From: JARFQW01 sp963842955
GTDB taxonomy: Bacteria; Pseudomonadota; Gammaproteobacteria; Steroidobacterales; XN24
Assembly: GCA_963842955.1 (NCBI GenBank)
Contig: CAWJIJ010000009.1
Coordinates: forward strand, 558,001 to 622,000
DNA length: 64,000 bases
Direction: 5' to 3'
How positions within the stretch are numbered: position 1 is the stretch's first letter; the number at the start of each line of letters is the position of its first letter. Below the pieces are notes generated by a model, which was given only the letters and a program-made list of their open reading frames with translations, ran no database searches and was not told where the DNA came from. Shown here piece after piece: positions 56,567-64,000 of the stretch. Both the position numbers and the translations under genes were made by a program.

Positions 56567-57339
56567 ATACGATGGTTTTCGATATTGAAACCGTGCCCGA
56601 TCTCGAATTCGGTCGCCAGTACCTCGGGCTGGGCGATTTGGATGATGCCTCCGTCGGCCAGATCATGCTGGCCCGCCGCCGTCAGCAGACGGGCACCGAG
56701 TTTCTCGCGTTGCATCAGCATCGGGTCGTGGCGATTTCAGTGGTTCTGCGGTCGAGGGACGGTTGGAAGGTCTGGTCCCTTGGCGATCCGGAGGCCGACG
56801 AAGCGGAGCTGGTCCGGCGCTTCTTCGACGGTGTCGAACGCTTTTCGCCTGACCTGGTGTCATGGAACGGATCGGGTTTCGATCTGCCGGTGCTTCACTA
56901 CCGGGCGCTGCGTCACGGCATCGACGCCTCCCGCTACTGGGAGACCGGGGACGCTGAGCAATCGTTCCGCTGGAACAACTACCTGAACCGGTTTCACTGG
57001 CGCCATCTGGACCTGATGGACGTTCTGTCAGGCTATCAGGCCAGGGCGCGAGCGCCGCTTGATGAGATCGCCGTCATGCTCGGTTTCCCCGGCAAGCTCG
57101 GCATGAGCGGTGACCAGGTCTGGCAGCAGTGGCTCGACGGGCATCTGGATCGGATTCGAAACTATTGTGAGACCGACGTCATCAACACCTACCTGGTGTT
57201 CCTGGGTTTCCAGCGTATGAGGGGCCAGCTGAACGAGCACGGGTATGCCGAGGAAGTGGCACTGGTTCGGGAGTCTCTTGCCCGGGACGGGCGGGACCAT
57301 ATCCAGGACTATCTTGCTGCCTGGAACCCGGACGAGTGA
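56563..57339 (+). CDS. DEDDy 3'-5' exonuclease (PolB-associated-like)
   Basis: 258 residues from GTG. The four acidic residues of a DEDD exonuclease are visible: D6 and E8 in MVFDIETVPDLEF, Asp in SWNGSGFDLPVLHYR, and Asp in NYCETDVINTYLVF, with the Tyr before that motif's Cys placing it in the DEDDy class. It matches the stand-alone family resembling the exonuclease domain of B-family polymerases. No polymerase domain is attached. A role in DNA repair or RNA trimming is inferred only. Confidence 0.85.
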   Translation: MNTMVFDIETVPDLEFGRQYLGLGDLDDASVGQIMLARRRQQTGTEFLALHQHRVVAISVVLRSRDGWKVWSLGDPEADEAELVRRFFDGVERFSPDLVSWNGSGFDLPVLHYRALRHGIDASRYWETGDAEQSFRWNNYLNRFHWRHLDLMDVLSGYQARARAPLDEIAVMLGFPGKLGMSGDQVWQQWLDGHLDRIRNYCETDVINTYLVFLGFQRMRGQLNEHGYAEEVALVRESLARDGRDHIQDYLAAWNPDE

Positions 57340-58664
57340 GCCGGCGGCGGAAACGGCCGGATCCCGCGCCAGTCGAACTGGTGATCGACGGGCTGGACGA
57401 GGAGGCGCGAGGGACGGGGACCTACGAGGACCGGCCCGTTCGTGTAGATGCCGCGCTTCCGGGGGAGCGGGTCTCGGTGGTCCGGACCCGGAGCCGGGGA
57501 GGGGCCGACTACGCATACGTTGAACGGGTGCTCGAGCCATCGAGGGAACGCGTAGCGCCCCGTTGTACGTACTTCGGTCTCTGCGGGGCCTGCACCCTGC
57601 AGCATCTCGCTCCCGATGCCCAGATACGCCTGAAGTCCGAGCGGCTCCTGGAGACGCTGGAGGCCGAAGGCGGTGTCGTGCCTGAGCGTGTGCTGAAGCC
57701 CTTGGCCGCCGAACCCTGGGGCTATCGTCGTCGCGCTCGGCTGGGTGTGCGCGACGTTCCGAAGAAGGGCCGGGTGCTGGTGGGTTTTCGGGAACGCAAT
57801 GCCCCGTATCTCGCGGACATGCTCTCGTGCGAGGTCCTCATCCCCGAGGCGGGCCACCGTCTTGATGCGCTCTCGGAGCTGATCGGCACGCTCTCCGTGA
57901 GCGCCCGGATTCCGCAGGTTGAAGTCGCCGCCGGTGACGACGTGACCGCCCTGATTTTTCGCGTGCTGGATCCGCCGGTACCGGACGATCTTCTGAAAAT
58001 GGCTCAGTTCGGCGCGCGCTACGATTTCGATATCTATCTCCAGACGGGCGGTCCTGATACGGTGCGGCCGCTCGACGAATCGAGCCGGCAGCTCGGATAC
58101 CGGCTGCCAGCCTACGACGTGGAGATTCGCTTCGAACCCGGCGACTTCCTTCAGGTGAACGGACCGCTCAATGAACGCATGGTGGGTCATGCGCTTGCAC
58201 TGCTGACGCCTACTCCTGGGGCCAGGATTCTGGAGCTGTTCTCGGGCCTGGGCAATTTCACTCTTCCCCTGGCCCGTTGCGGAGCCCGGGTGACGGCCGT
58301 GGAAGGTGACCCGGGGCTCGTAGAGCGGGCCCGCTCAAATGCCGTACGCAACGGCCTTGAGGGCCAGGTGGAGTTTTTTGCCGCCGACCTGTTCGAGTCC
58401 TGCGCCGGCGCGCCCTGGGCGGCGGCCAGCTACGAGTCGGTACTGCTGGACCCGCCTCGGGCCGGTGCGCGCCGCATACTGGAGCAGGTCGCGGCCCTGC
58501 GCCCGGAACGAATCGTCTACGTCTCCTGCAATCCGGAAACCCTCGCAAGCGATGCTGGCGCACTGGTGCGACACTTCGGCTATCGTCTGGCCGCGGCCGG
58601 CCTCATGGATATGTTTCCGCACACCGGTCACCTGGAGTCCATTGCCCTGCTGGAGCCTGCCTAG
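57336..58664 (+). CDS. rlmD: 23S rRNA (uracil-1939-C5)-methyltransferase RlmD
   Basis: Methylates U1939 of 23S rRNA. 442 residues from GTG. N-terminal TRAM domain (about 5-65), Fe-S cysteine set RCTYFGLCGACTLQH, SAM site LELFSGLGNFTLPLARCG, and catalytic Cys in YVSCNPETLASD. Overlaps the exonuclease by 4 bases. The absence of relA next door is a minor difference from enterobacteria. Confidence 0.95.
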   Translation: MSRRRKRPDPAPVELVIDGLDEEARGTGTYEDRPVRVDAALPGERVSVVRTRSRGGADYAYVERVLEPSRERVAPRCTYFGLCGACTLQHLAPDAQIRLKSERLLETLEAEGGVVPERVLKPLAAEPWGYRRRARLGVRDVPKKGRVLVGFRERNAPYLADMLSCEVLIPEAGHRLDALSELIGTLSVSARIPQVEVAAGDDVTALIFRVLDPPVPDDLLKMAQFGARYDFDIYLQTGGPDTVRPLDESSRQLGYRLPAYDVEIRFEPGDFLQVNGPLNERMVGHALALLTPTPGARILELFSGLGNFTLPLARCGARVTAVEGDPGLVERARSNAVRNGLEGQVEFFAADLFESCAGAPWAAASYESVLLDPPRAGARRILEQVAALRPERIVYVSCNPETLASDAGALVRHFGYRLAAAGLMDMFPHTGHLESIALLEPA

Positions 58665-58666
58665 CC

Positions 58667-59193
58667 ATGGGTGTTGAAATCGAGCGGAAGTTTCTCCTCG
58701 ACGTCGAACCAGTGGCGTGGGGCGGTGCAATCCAGCCAGAAGATGGTGCAAGGCTATCTCGCCGGGGACGACGGTGCCTCCGTGCGGGTGCGGATCGCCG
58801 GGCACGAGGCGCGACTGAATATCAAGGGTCGCACGCTGGGCGCACGACGCCTGGAGTTCGAGTATCCGGTTCCGGTTGTCGATGCGGAGGTCATGCTGGC
58901 CGAACTGGCCGGCAAGCAGGTGCTCGCCAAGACGCGCCATTACGTTCACCACGAAGGCCATCGCTGGGAGATTGACGAATTCGAAGGGCGATAATGCCGG
59001 TCTGATCGTTGCGGAGATCGAGCTCGAAGATGAGCTGGAGTCATTCGTGCGCCCGCCGTGGCTGGGCGAGGAAGTGACGGAGAACGCCCGCTATTACAAT
59101 GTGTGTCTCGTGGATGCACCGTATGCCAGCTGGCCCGAGTACAGAGAATCAAGCCGGAACGCGAGCTGGAGTCCAGATGACGGAACCGACTAG
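58667..59193 (+). CDS. CYTH/triphosphate tunnel metalloenzyme (frame broken twice)
   Basis: Begins MGVEIERKFLLDVEPVAW with the CYTH signature ExExK. Removing one G near 58724-58725 and one G among 58986-58988 joins three segments into about 174 residues: VQGYLAGDDGASVRVRIAG, then KTRHYVHHEGHRWEIDEFEG, then DNAGLIVAEIELEDELESF. Single-domain proteobacterial CYTH proteins are often tripolyphosphatases (NeuTTM type). As written the gene would give only a short N-terminal piece. Because the conserved residues survive across both breaks, sequence error is likely. Confidence 0.85.
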
Positions 59194-59680
59194 GCCCCGC
59201 ATCATCGTCAGCCTGACGGATCAGCAGCTGATCCTCGTGGACTCCACGGGCTCGGATCGCGGCTGGCCGGTTTCGACGGCCGCCCGGGGCGCAGGGGAAC
59301 TGCAGGGTAGCGAGCAGACTCCGCGGGGACGCCATGTTATCCGGGCCCGCATCGGCGATGGCCTGCCAAGGGGTGCGGTGCTCGTCGGACGCCGGCCGAC
59401 GGGCGAAGTCTGGAGCGGGGATCTTGCTGCGAGGGAACCACACCGTGACTGGATCCTGAGCCGCATTCTCTGGTTGTCGGGATGCGAGCCGGGACGCAAC
59501 CGGCTGGGCGAGGTCGATTCGATGCGGCGCTATATCTATATCCACGGTACACCGGACGCCGAACCGGTGGGCCTGCCGGCATCTCACGGCTGTATTCGCA
59601 TGCGCAACGACGACGTCATTGAATTGTTCGATTGCGTTGCGGCCGGAACCATCGTCGATATCAAGGAGGGCAGCCTGTGA
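59177..59680 (+). CDS. YkuD-family L,D-transpeptidase/carboxypeptidase without signal peptide
   Basis: ATG 59177 follows GGAG and gives 167 residues. The YkuD catalytic signature is complete: YIHGTPDAEPVGLPASHGCI followed by RMRNDD, including the nucleophile Cys and catalytic His. The N-terminus MTEPTRPRIIVSLTDQQL is hydrophilic, so the protein should stay in the cytosol. Cytosolic YkuD enzymes such as ElsL of Acinetobacter act as L,D-carboxypeptidases on recycled muropeptides. The overlap with nagZ supports that role. An ordinary periplasmic transpeptidase is less likely. Confidence 0.9.
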   Translation: MTEPTRPRIIVSLTDQQLILVDSTGSDRGWPVSTAARGAGELQGSEQTPRGRHVIRARIGDGLPRGAVLVGRRPTGEVWSGDLAAREPHRDWILSRILWLSGCEPGRNRLGEVDSMRRYIYIHGTPDAEPVGLPASHGCIRMRNDDVIELFDCVAAGTIVDIKEGSL

Positions 59681-60721
59681 CTCTGGGACCGTTGATGCTG
59701 GACGTCGAGGGCGCTCGAGCTGACCAGCGAAGATCGTGAGCTCCTGGGCCACCCTCTTGTCGGGGGCGTGATCCTTTTTAGTCGCAACTTCGAGAACCCG
59801 GAGCAACTGGCGGCTCTCGTAAAGGATATCCACGGCGTTCGCCACCCACCCCTGCTCGTGGCCGTCGACCAGGAGGGTGGGCGAGTGCAGCGTTTTCGTG
59901 AGCCGTTCACGCGGCTCCCGGCGGCGCACCTGATCGGCCGCCAGTTCGATCTGGACTCCGCATCCGGTGAAGCCCTGGCAGAGCAGGCGGGCTGGCTCAT
60001 GGCAGCGGAGCTCAGGGACGTCGGCATCGACCTGAGTTTCGCCCCCGTGCTGGACTTGGACTACGGCGTCAGCAAGGTCATCGGAGACCGGGCGTTTCAT
60101 TCCCATCCCGAGACTGTAGCGCGCCTCGCCGGGCGCTATGCTGCGGGCATGCGGCGGGCGGGGATGCTGCCGGTCGGAAAGCATTTCCCCGGTCATGGCG
60201 CCGTAACCCTGGATTCCCACGTTGCCATGCCGGAGGATCGTCGTGCCTATCCCGACATCATGGACGATATGCTGCCCTATGAACGGCTGGGACACGGGGT
60301 GCTGGCCGGCGTCATGCTGGCCCATGTGATCTATTCGGCACTGGATCCGCATCCCGCGGGGTTCTCCCGCTGGTGGGTCGAGGAAGAGCTGCGGGGTCGT
60401 CTGGGTTTTCGGGGTGCGACTTTCTCCGATGATCTGTCAATGGAGGGGGCCGCGGTCGCCGGGTCCGTCCCTGACCGCGCGCGCGCAGCTCTGGAAGCGG
60501 GCTGCGACATGATTCTCGTGTGCAACGATCGCACGGGTGCGGTCGGCGTTGTCGACGACCTGGGTTCCTGGGCCGAGCCCGCGAGTCAGCTTCGCCTCGC
60601 CGGGCTGCATGGGCGGCGCGGCGCAGTGCCAGATGAACTCCGCGCCTCCGCGGAATGGCGTTTGGCCAGCGCGGAAATCGAGGCAGCCACCGGGGCGCCG
60701 GCGCTGGTGCTGCAGGGTTAG
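59677..60721 (+). CDS. nagZ: Beta-N-acetylhexosaminidase NagZ (frame broken once)
   Basis: Cytosolic enzyme removing GlcNAc from anhydro-muropeptides in peptidoglycan recycling; its product also signals AmpR. A GTG at 59677 starts VTLGPLMLDVEG. Ignoring the G at 59713 leads into LELTSEDRELLGHPLVGGVI and the full 347-residue protein. Catalytic loop: KHFPGHGAVTLDSH; nucleophile Asp in TFSDDLSMEGAAVAG. As written, only the frame from about 59714 carries the enzyme, and it has no obvious start before ATG 59768. Confidence 0.92.
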
Positions 60722-60747
60722 TCCGCGGTCATCAGCCGATCAGCGGC

Positions 60748-60765
60748 ACACGCAAGTCCGCGTGT
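60748..60765 (+). terminator. Small hairpin after nagZ
   Basis: ACACGC (60748-60753) and GCGTGT (60760-60765) form a perfect 6-bp stem with a 6-base loop in the 102-base nagZ-hpt gap. There is no T-tract, so it is only a weak terminator or processing-site candidate. Confidence 0.25.
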
Positions 60766-60823
60766 CAGTTGCAATTCCGGGCTCGAAAAGGCAATTTGCG
60801 GGGGCGCGGCCACGGGAGGTGGT

Positions 60824-61402
60824 GTGAGCGGGACGATTGCGGAAATCCAGGCCCAACGGGACAGGGCCGACCTGGTCGCGGGCCAGGAGGTGGTTAGGGC
60901 GGCCGTTGACGGAATGGCTGCTGAGATCACGGCGGCCATGGGTGGCCTGAACCCCGTGCTCATGGTCGTCATGACCGGAGGCCTGGTTCCCGCGGCGTGG
61001 CTCATGTCGCGGATGGATTTTCCCTATGCAGTCGATTATCTCCATCCGACCCGGTATCGGGGCGCCACTACCGGTGGCGAGATCGCCTGGCTGGTCCGCC
61101 CCAGGATCGAACTCGGCGGGCGCCACGTCCTGGTGATCGACGACATCCTCGACGAGGGGGTAACGCAGGCGGCAATCGTGTCCCTGTGCCGCGAACTCGG
61201 AGCCGCGTCCGTGCGAACGGCCGTGCTGGCCCGCAAACGCCATGATCGCTGTCGGGCAGACGTCACCGCGGACTTCGTCGGTCTCGACGTCGAAGACCGA
61301 TACGTCTTTGGCTGCGGCATGGACTACCGGGAGTACTTCCGGGGGCTGCCCGCCATTTACGCGCTGGCGGACGAAAGACGACGGCAACCGATATCGCGGT
61401 GA
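60824..61402 (+). CDS. hpt: Hypoxanthine-guanine phosphoribosyltransferase
   Basis: Salvages hypoxanthine and guanine to IMP and GMP. 192 residues from GTG 60824; the upstream GGGAGGT is unusually close (3 bases). PRPP-binding loop VLVIDDILDEGVT near residues 102-114 and VVMTGGLVPAAWLMSRM near 48. It overlaps the next gene, whose product releases hypoxanthine. Confidence 0.88.
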   Translation: MSGTIAEIQAQRDRADLVAGQEVVRAAVDGMAAEITAAMGGLNPVLMVVMTGGLVPAAWLMSRMDFPYAVDYLHPTRYRGATTGGEIAWLVRPRIELGGRHVLVIDDILDEGVTQAAIVSLCRELGAASVRTAVLARKRHDRCRADVTADFVGLDVEDRYVFGCGMDYREYFRGLPAIYALADERRRQPISR

Positions 61403-62136
61403 TTGGCGGAACGGGCCTGAGCCAGCTGCGTGATCTCGAGGTACTTGATCGGCGGGTTGTCGCCACACCCTATGGCGAGCCTTCCGCACCTGTTCTGCTG
61501 GGTCAGATTGGAACCGGCCGCGCCCTGTTTCTTCCCCGCCACGGCGCGGGCCACACGATCCCGCCCCATGCAATCAACTACCGGGCGAATATCTGGGCTC
61601 TTGAAAAGCTGGGTGCCGGGCGGATCGTCGCAGTCAATGCCGTTGGCGGTATCGGGCCGGATCGCGGTCCGCGTACTCTCGTCGTTCCTGACCAGATCAT
61701 CGACTACACCTGGGGCCGGGAACACACGTTTTATGATGGTGCCTCGGGAGAGGTCGAACATGTGGACTTCTCAGAGCCCTACTCGACGGGCGTCCGGCGG
61801 CTGCTTCTCGAGGCCGGCCGTCTGGCGGACCTGGAGCTGATTGATGGCGGGACCTATGGCGCGACCCAGGGGCCCCGGCTCGAGACTGCCGCCGAGATTT
61901 GCCGGCTCTCGGACGACGGCTGCGATCTCGTGGGTATGACCGGCATGCCCGAAGCGGCCCTTGCACGGGAGGCGGGCCTCGAATACGCCTGTCTGGCGGT
62001 TGTGGTCAACTTCGCTGCGGGACAGTCGGCAGACATCCACGGGGAACTGGCGGAGCACCTGGATGCCGGCATGGCGTCGGTAAAGCGGCTGCTCGAACAC
62101 TTGGTGCTCATGGCGCAGGGAGCGGCCGTTGATTGA
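61399..62136 (+). CDS. mtnP: S-methyl-5'-thioinosine phosphorylase
   Basis: Cleaves methylthioinosine to hypoxanthine and methylthioribose 1-phosphate. GTG 61399 overlaps hpt (GTGA); 245 residues. IGGTGLSQLRDLEVL, LPRHGAGHTIPPHAINYRAN and AVNAVGGIG fit the MTAP/PNP family. GPRLETAAEI and MTGMPEAALARE match the Pseudomonas PA3004-type methylthioinosine enzyme. Methylthioadenosine phosphorylase activity is the main alternative. Confidence 0.88.
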   Translation: MIGGTGLSQLRDLEVLDRRVVATPYGEPSAPVLLGQIGTGRALFLPRHGAGHTIPPHAINYRANIWALEKLGAGRIVAVNAVGGIGPDRGPRTLVVPDQIIDYTWGREHTFYDGASGEVEHVDFSEPYSTGVRRLLLEAGRLADLELIDGGTYGATQGPRLETAAEICRLSDDGCDLVGMTGMPEAALAREAGLEYACLAVVVNFAAGQSADIHGELAEHLDAGMASVKRLLEHLVLMAQGAAVD

Positions 62137-63070
62137 ACGAATGGACTCTGACCTGGCTTTGGAACGGGATCTGCTGGAAGTGTCAGGCGAAGGCCTGGCC
62201 CTGCTTGCCGACGAAGAAGGTCATTGGACCGTCCTGTATGCGAATCGGGCTTTCCGGCGGCTCTTCGGTCTGGATGAGCAAAGCGAAGACAAGGCACCCA
62301 TACGGGAAGTGCTCGGCGCCTACACGGACGACCACGCATTCATGACAGCGCTGCGCGAGCGGCGGTTTTTTTCAGGAACGTTTCGGAGGGACGAGCAGGG
62401 CAAGGATCTCCATGGGGTCGTTGATCTGACGCCATGGGAGGGTCACGGGCTGAAGGCCTGGCTCTTGCGGGTCCAGGACACCACATCGCTGGTCGCACTG
62501 GAGAACCAGCTGGATACGGCGCAGGCGGAAATCGAGGCTCTGGATCCGGATGACCGTCTGACCGGCCTGAAGAACCGGCGTTTCTTCGAAGCAGCCCTGC
62601 GGAGGGAGTGGGCGATCGCTGCCCGCGAAGAGCGACGCCTGGTGCTTTCGCTTTTTGACCTGGATTTTTTCACCGCCTACAACGAGACGTTCGGCGAACA
62701 GGCGGGCGACGCCTGTCTGAAGATGGTCGGCCGGGCCATCGGCGGCTGCTTTCGACGTGCCAGCGACTATTGCGCGCGTATCGATGGCCAGCGATTTGCC
62801 GGACTGATGTCGGCGACGGAAATCCATGATGCCGATGCCCTCGGCGAACGGGCTGCCGAGCGGGTCCGTGCACTATGCATTCACAACCCGCGCGCGCCTC
62901 GCGGTAAGTACCTGACAGTCAGCGGATCAGTCGTCACGGTGGCGCCGGATCGAGCCCCCCGCTGGGACGACCTTATGCAGTTCGCTGAAGAGGTGCTGGG
63001 TGAGGCCAAGACCAGCGGCCGGGATACCGTACTCCTCCGGGACTTTCCACGGGACAGCGGAGCCGGTTAG
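62129..63070 (+). CDS. PAS-like/GGDEF domain protein with degenerate active site
   Basis: 313 residues from a TTG that follows AGGGAG by 6 bases and overlaps mtnP; ATG 62141 is an alternative. An N-terminal PAS-like sensor (about 14-125, VLYANRAFRRLFGLDEQSED) and a short coiled linker lead to a diguanylate-cyclase fold (DRLTGLKNRRFFEAAL, SLFDLDFFTAYNE). The signature is DGQRF (219-223) instead of GGDEF. The I-site RxxD (R210-A-S-D213) is present. It is more likely a c-di-GMP sensor than a cyclase. Confidence 0.85.
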   Translation: MIERMDSDLALERDLLEVSGEGLALLADEEGHWTVLYANRAFRRLFGLDEQSEDKAPIREVLGAYTDDHAFMTALRERRFFSGTFRRDEQGKDLHGVVDLTPWEGHGLKAWLLRVQDTTSLVALENQLDTAQAEIEALDPDDRLTGLKNRRFFEAALRREWAIAAREERRLVLSLFDLDFFTAYNETFGEQAGDACLKMVGRAIGGCFRRASDYCARIDGQRFAGLMSATEIHDADALGERAAERVRALCIHNPRAPRGKYLTVSGSVVTVAPDRAPRWDDLMQFAEEVLGEAKTSGRDTVLLRDFPRDSGAG

Positions 63071-63642
63071 CCCCCGTTGCCTACCGGGACGACCACGGCG
63101 ATGGCGCCGAACAGCGGATGGTCGTAGTAGTGCACCTCGTTGCTCCGCATGCGACGCCACTCAGTGAGCCTCTGTTCATCGGCGAACTGCAGATCCAGGC
63201 CCAGGTGCAGATAGCGCTGCCGGTAGAGACGGCTCTCGCCGCTGACGGTCGTGCCGGAAACCGGGACTGCAGCGGCGGCGTTGCGCGCCAGACCGGGCTG
63301 AATCCAGGCTGCCTGATGTATGACGCGGTAGCCCGCCGAGCGCGCAAGCTTGGCGGCTGTGTCCGACAGCGTAATGACCTCGGCTCGTGATGTGGGCATG
63401 TTGGCCGCGACCGCTTCGCCCAGTCCCTGGGTTTCGCCGGAGGCACTGAGCGGATCCGGTGCCGATGCATCAATCTGCTCGTCGGAATATACGTCCGGAG
63501 CAATGGAAATCTCCGGAGTACCGACATCCTTGAGGCGCTGGAAAACGATCAGCTCAACCCGATATGACGTGGGTTCCTGGGCGGTTGCCGGGAGTGCCGC
63601 AGCTAGTGCGGCGATGGCAAGAATGGTTTTGAAAGCGTTCAC
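63067..63642 (-). CDS. csiV: CsiV-family peptidoglycan-binding protein
   Basis: 191 residues from a GTG at 63642. Signal peptide cleaved near LAAALPATAQEP, then YRVELIVFQRL, the typical start of CsiV proteins. The C-terminal YLHLGLDLQFADEQRLTEW and RRMRSNEVHYYDHPLFGAI carry the family pattern. In Vibrio CsiV supports LpoA-PBP1A peptidoglycan synthesis; this role is extrapolated here. Just downstream of mfd on the same strand. Its TAA shares bases with the TAG of the opposing gene. Confidence 0.85.
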   Translation of the reverse strand: MNAFKTILAIAALAAALPATAQEPTSYRVELIVFQRLKDVGTPEISIAPDVYSDEQIDASAPDPLSASGETQGLGEAVAANMPTSRAEVITLSDTAAKLARSAGYRVIHQAAWIQPGLARNAAAAVPVSGTTVSGESRLYRQRYLHLGLDLQFADEQRLTEWRRMRSNEVHYYDHPLFGAIAVVVPVGNGG

Positions 63643-63653
63643 AATCGCTTACC

Positions 63654-64000
63654 TTAAGCGGCCTCGGCCAGACGGTCCAGCATCCTGTGCACGAAGCGGT
63701 AGCGTTCGTCCTGGGACTCCAGCTCCGCGGAGAAACGCAGTCGGGTCTGGCCATCGAGCCGAAAGCGCCTGGGTTCGCCCTGGATCAGCCGGATCAGGGC
63801 CGCCGGTTCCACGGGCGTTTCCGTCCCGAACTGGACCCGGCCACCGCCCGGGTGGGCGTCCAGGCGCTGGATGCCCAACTGGCGCGCCTTTCTGCCGGAT
63901 CTCGCTGACGAGGAACAATTGCTTGGCCGGCGGTGGGAGCAGACCGAAACGGTCGATGAGCTCCACCTGAAGCTCCCTGAGCGTCTCCGGGTCTTCTGCC
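63654..64000 (-). CDS. mfd: Transcription-repair coupling factor Mfd, C-terminal fragment (frame broken once)
   Basis: Right-edge fragment of the coupling factor that removes stalled RNA polymerase and recruits UvrA. The upstream piece reads EDPETLRELQVELIDRFGLL, the usual Mfd sequence before domain 7. One extra base among 63887-63888 interrupts the frame; without it the text reads VSEIRQKARQLGIQRLDAHP. The C-terminal domain (FRLDGQTRLRFSAELES) then runs to 63654. Everything upstream lies outside the window. Confidence 0.88.
   Translation of the reverse strand, partial: QKTRRRSGSFRWSSSTVSVCSHRRPSNCSSSARSGRKARQLGIQRLDAHPGGGRVQFGTETPVEPAALIRLIQGEPRRFRLDGQTRLRFSAELESQDERYRFVHRMLDRLAEAA

Overview
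The window is a block of chromosomal housekeeping genes from a GC-rich (about 60-65 % by eye) gammaproteobacterium. Gene order and content (rpsB-tsf-pyrH-frr-uppS-cdsA-dxr-rseP-bamA-skp-lpxD-fabZ-lpxA-lpxB-rnhB-dnaE-accA-tilS-pyrG-kdsA-eno-ftsB-ispD-ispF-truD; nlpD-rpoS; sdhCDAB-sdhE-ygfX; rpoE-rseABC-lepA-lepB-rnc-era-recO-pdxJ-acpS; nagZ-MTIP-csiV-mfd) fit Chromatiales/Ectothiorhodospiraceae- or Xanthomonadales-like lineages. The genus cannot be fixed from sequence alone. There are no rRNA or tRNA genes, insertion sequences, prophage or CRISPR arrays. Genes are tightly packed, with many ATGA/GTGA stop-start overlaps. No gene-free stretch exceeds 300 bases; the longest is the 216-base rpsB leader region.

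Layout. 1-3546 (minus): start of dapC, then glnD and map. 3763-22956 (plus): translation factors, UMP kinase, undecaprenyl-PP and CDP-DAG synthesis, MEP pathway, sigma-E protease, outer-membrane assembly, lipid A synthesis, replication and fatty-acid initiation. 23000-30815: tilS, pyrG, kdsA, eno, ftsB, ispD, ispF, truD. 30805-31338 (minus): smrB. 31400-35167: surE, pcm, a DedA-like gene, nlpD, rpoS. 35221-40083: a Mth938-like gene (minus), recJ, prfB with its programmed +1 frameshift, lysS. 40169-42497 (minus): ygfZ and a cardiolipin synthase. 42546-46965: succinate dehydrogenase operon, preceded by a 59-residue SDHAF4/DUF1674-like gene and followed by sdhE and ygfX. 47051-49937: sigma-E operon, with a sigma-E type promoter just upstream of rpoE. 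49953-58664: lepA, lepB, a DUF4845 gene, rnc, era, recO, pdxJ, acpS, a DEDDy exonuclease and rlmD. 58667-63070: CYTH protein, a YkuD protein without signal peptide, nagZ, hypoxanthine phosphoribosyltransferase, methylthioinosine phosphorylase and a degenerate GGDEF protein. 63067-64000 (minus): csiV and the 3' end of mfd.

Main points for follow-up: (1) a 72-bp AT-rich, rare-codon patch inside dnaE just before the catalytic Asp pair; (2) a ribosomal protein S2 with a long C-terminal extension built on 21-bp repeats; (3) a cytosol-type YkuD enzyme overlapping nagZ, suggesting muropeptide recycling; (4) overlapping hypoxanthine phosphoribosyltransferase and methylthioinosine phosphorylase genes forming a purine/MTA salvage pair; (5) SDHAF4-like and SdhE assembly factors at either end of the sdh cluster; (6) a GGDEF protein with an altered active site but intact inhibitory-site residues; (7) nine one-base frame breaks in glnD (2), map, rnc, recO, the CYTH gene (2), nagZ and mfd, all within the outer parts of the window (1-3.2 kb and 53.5-64 kb) and none in the central 50 kb. 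That distribution looks more like assembly or consensus error than gene decay. I found no clear undescribed multi-gene system; the candidates above are the best leads.
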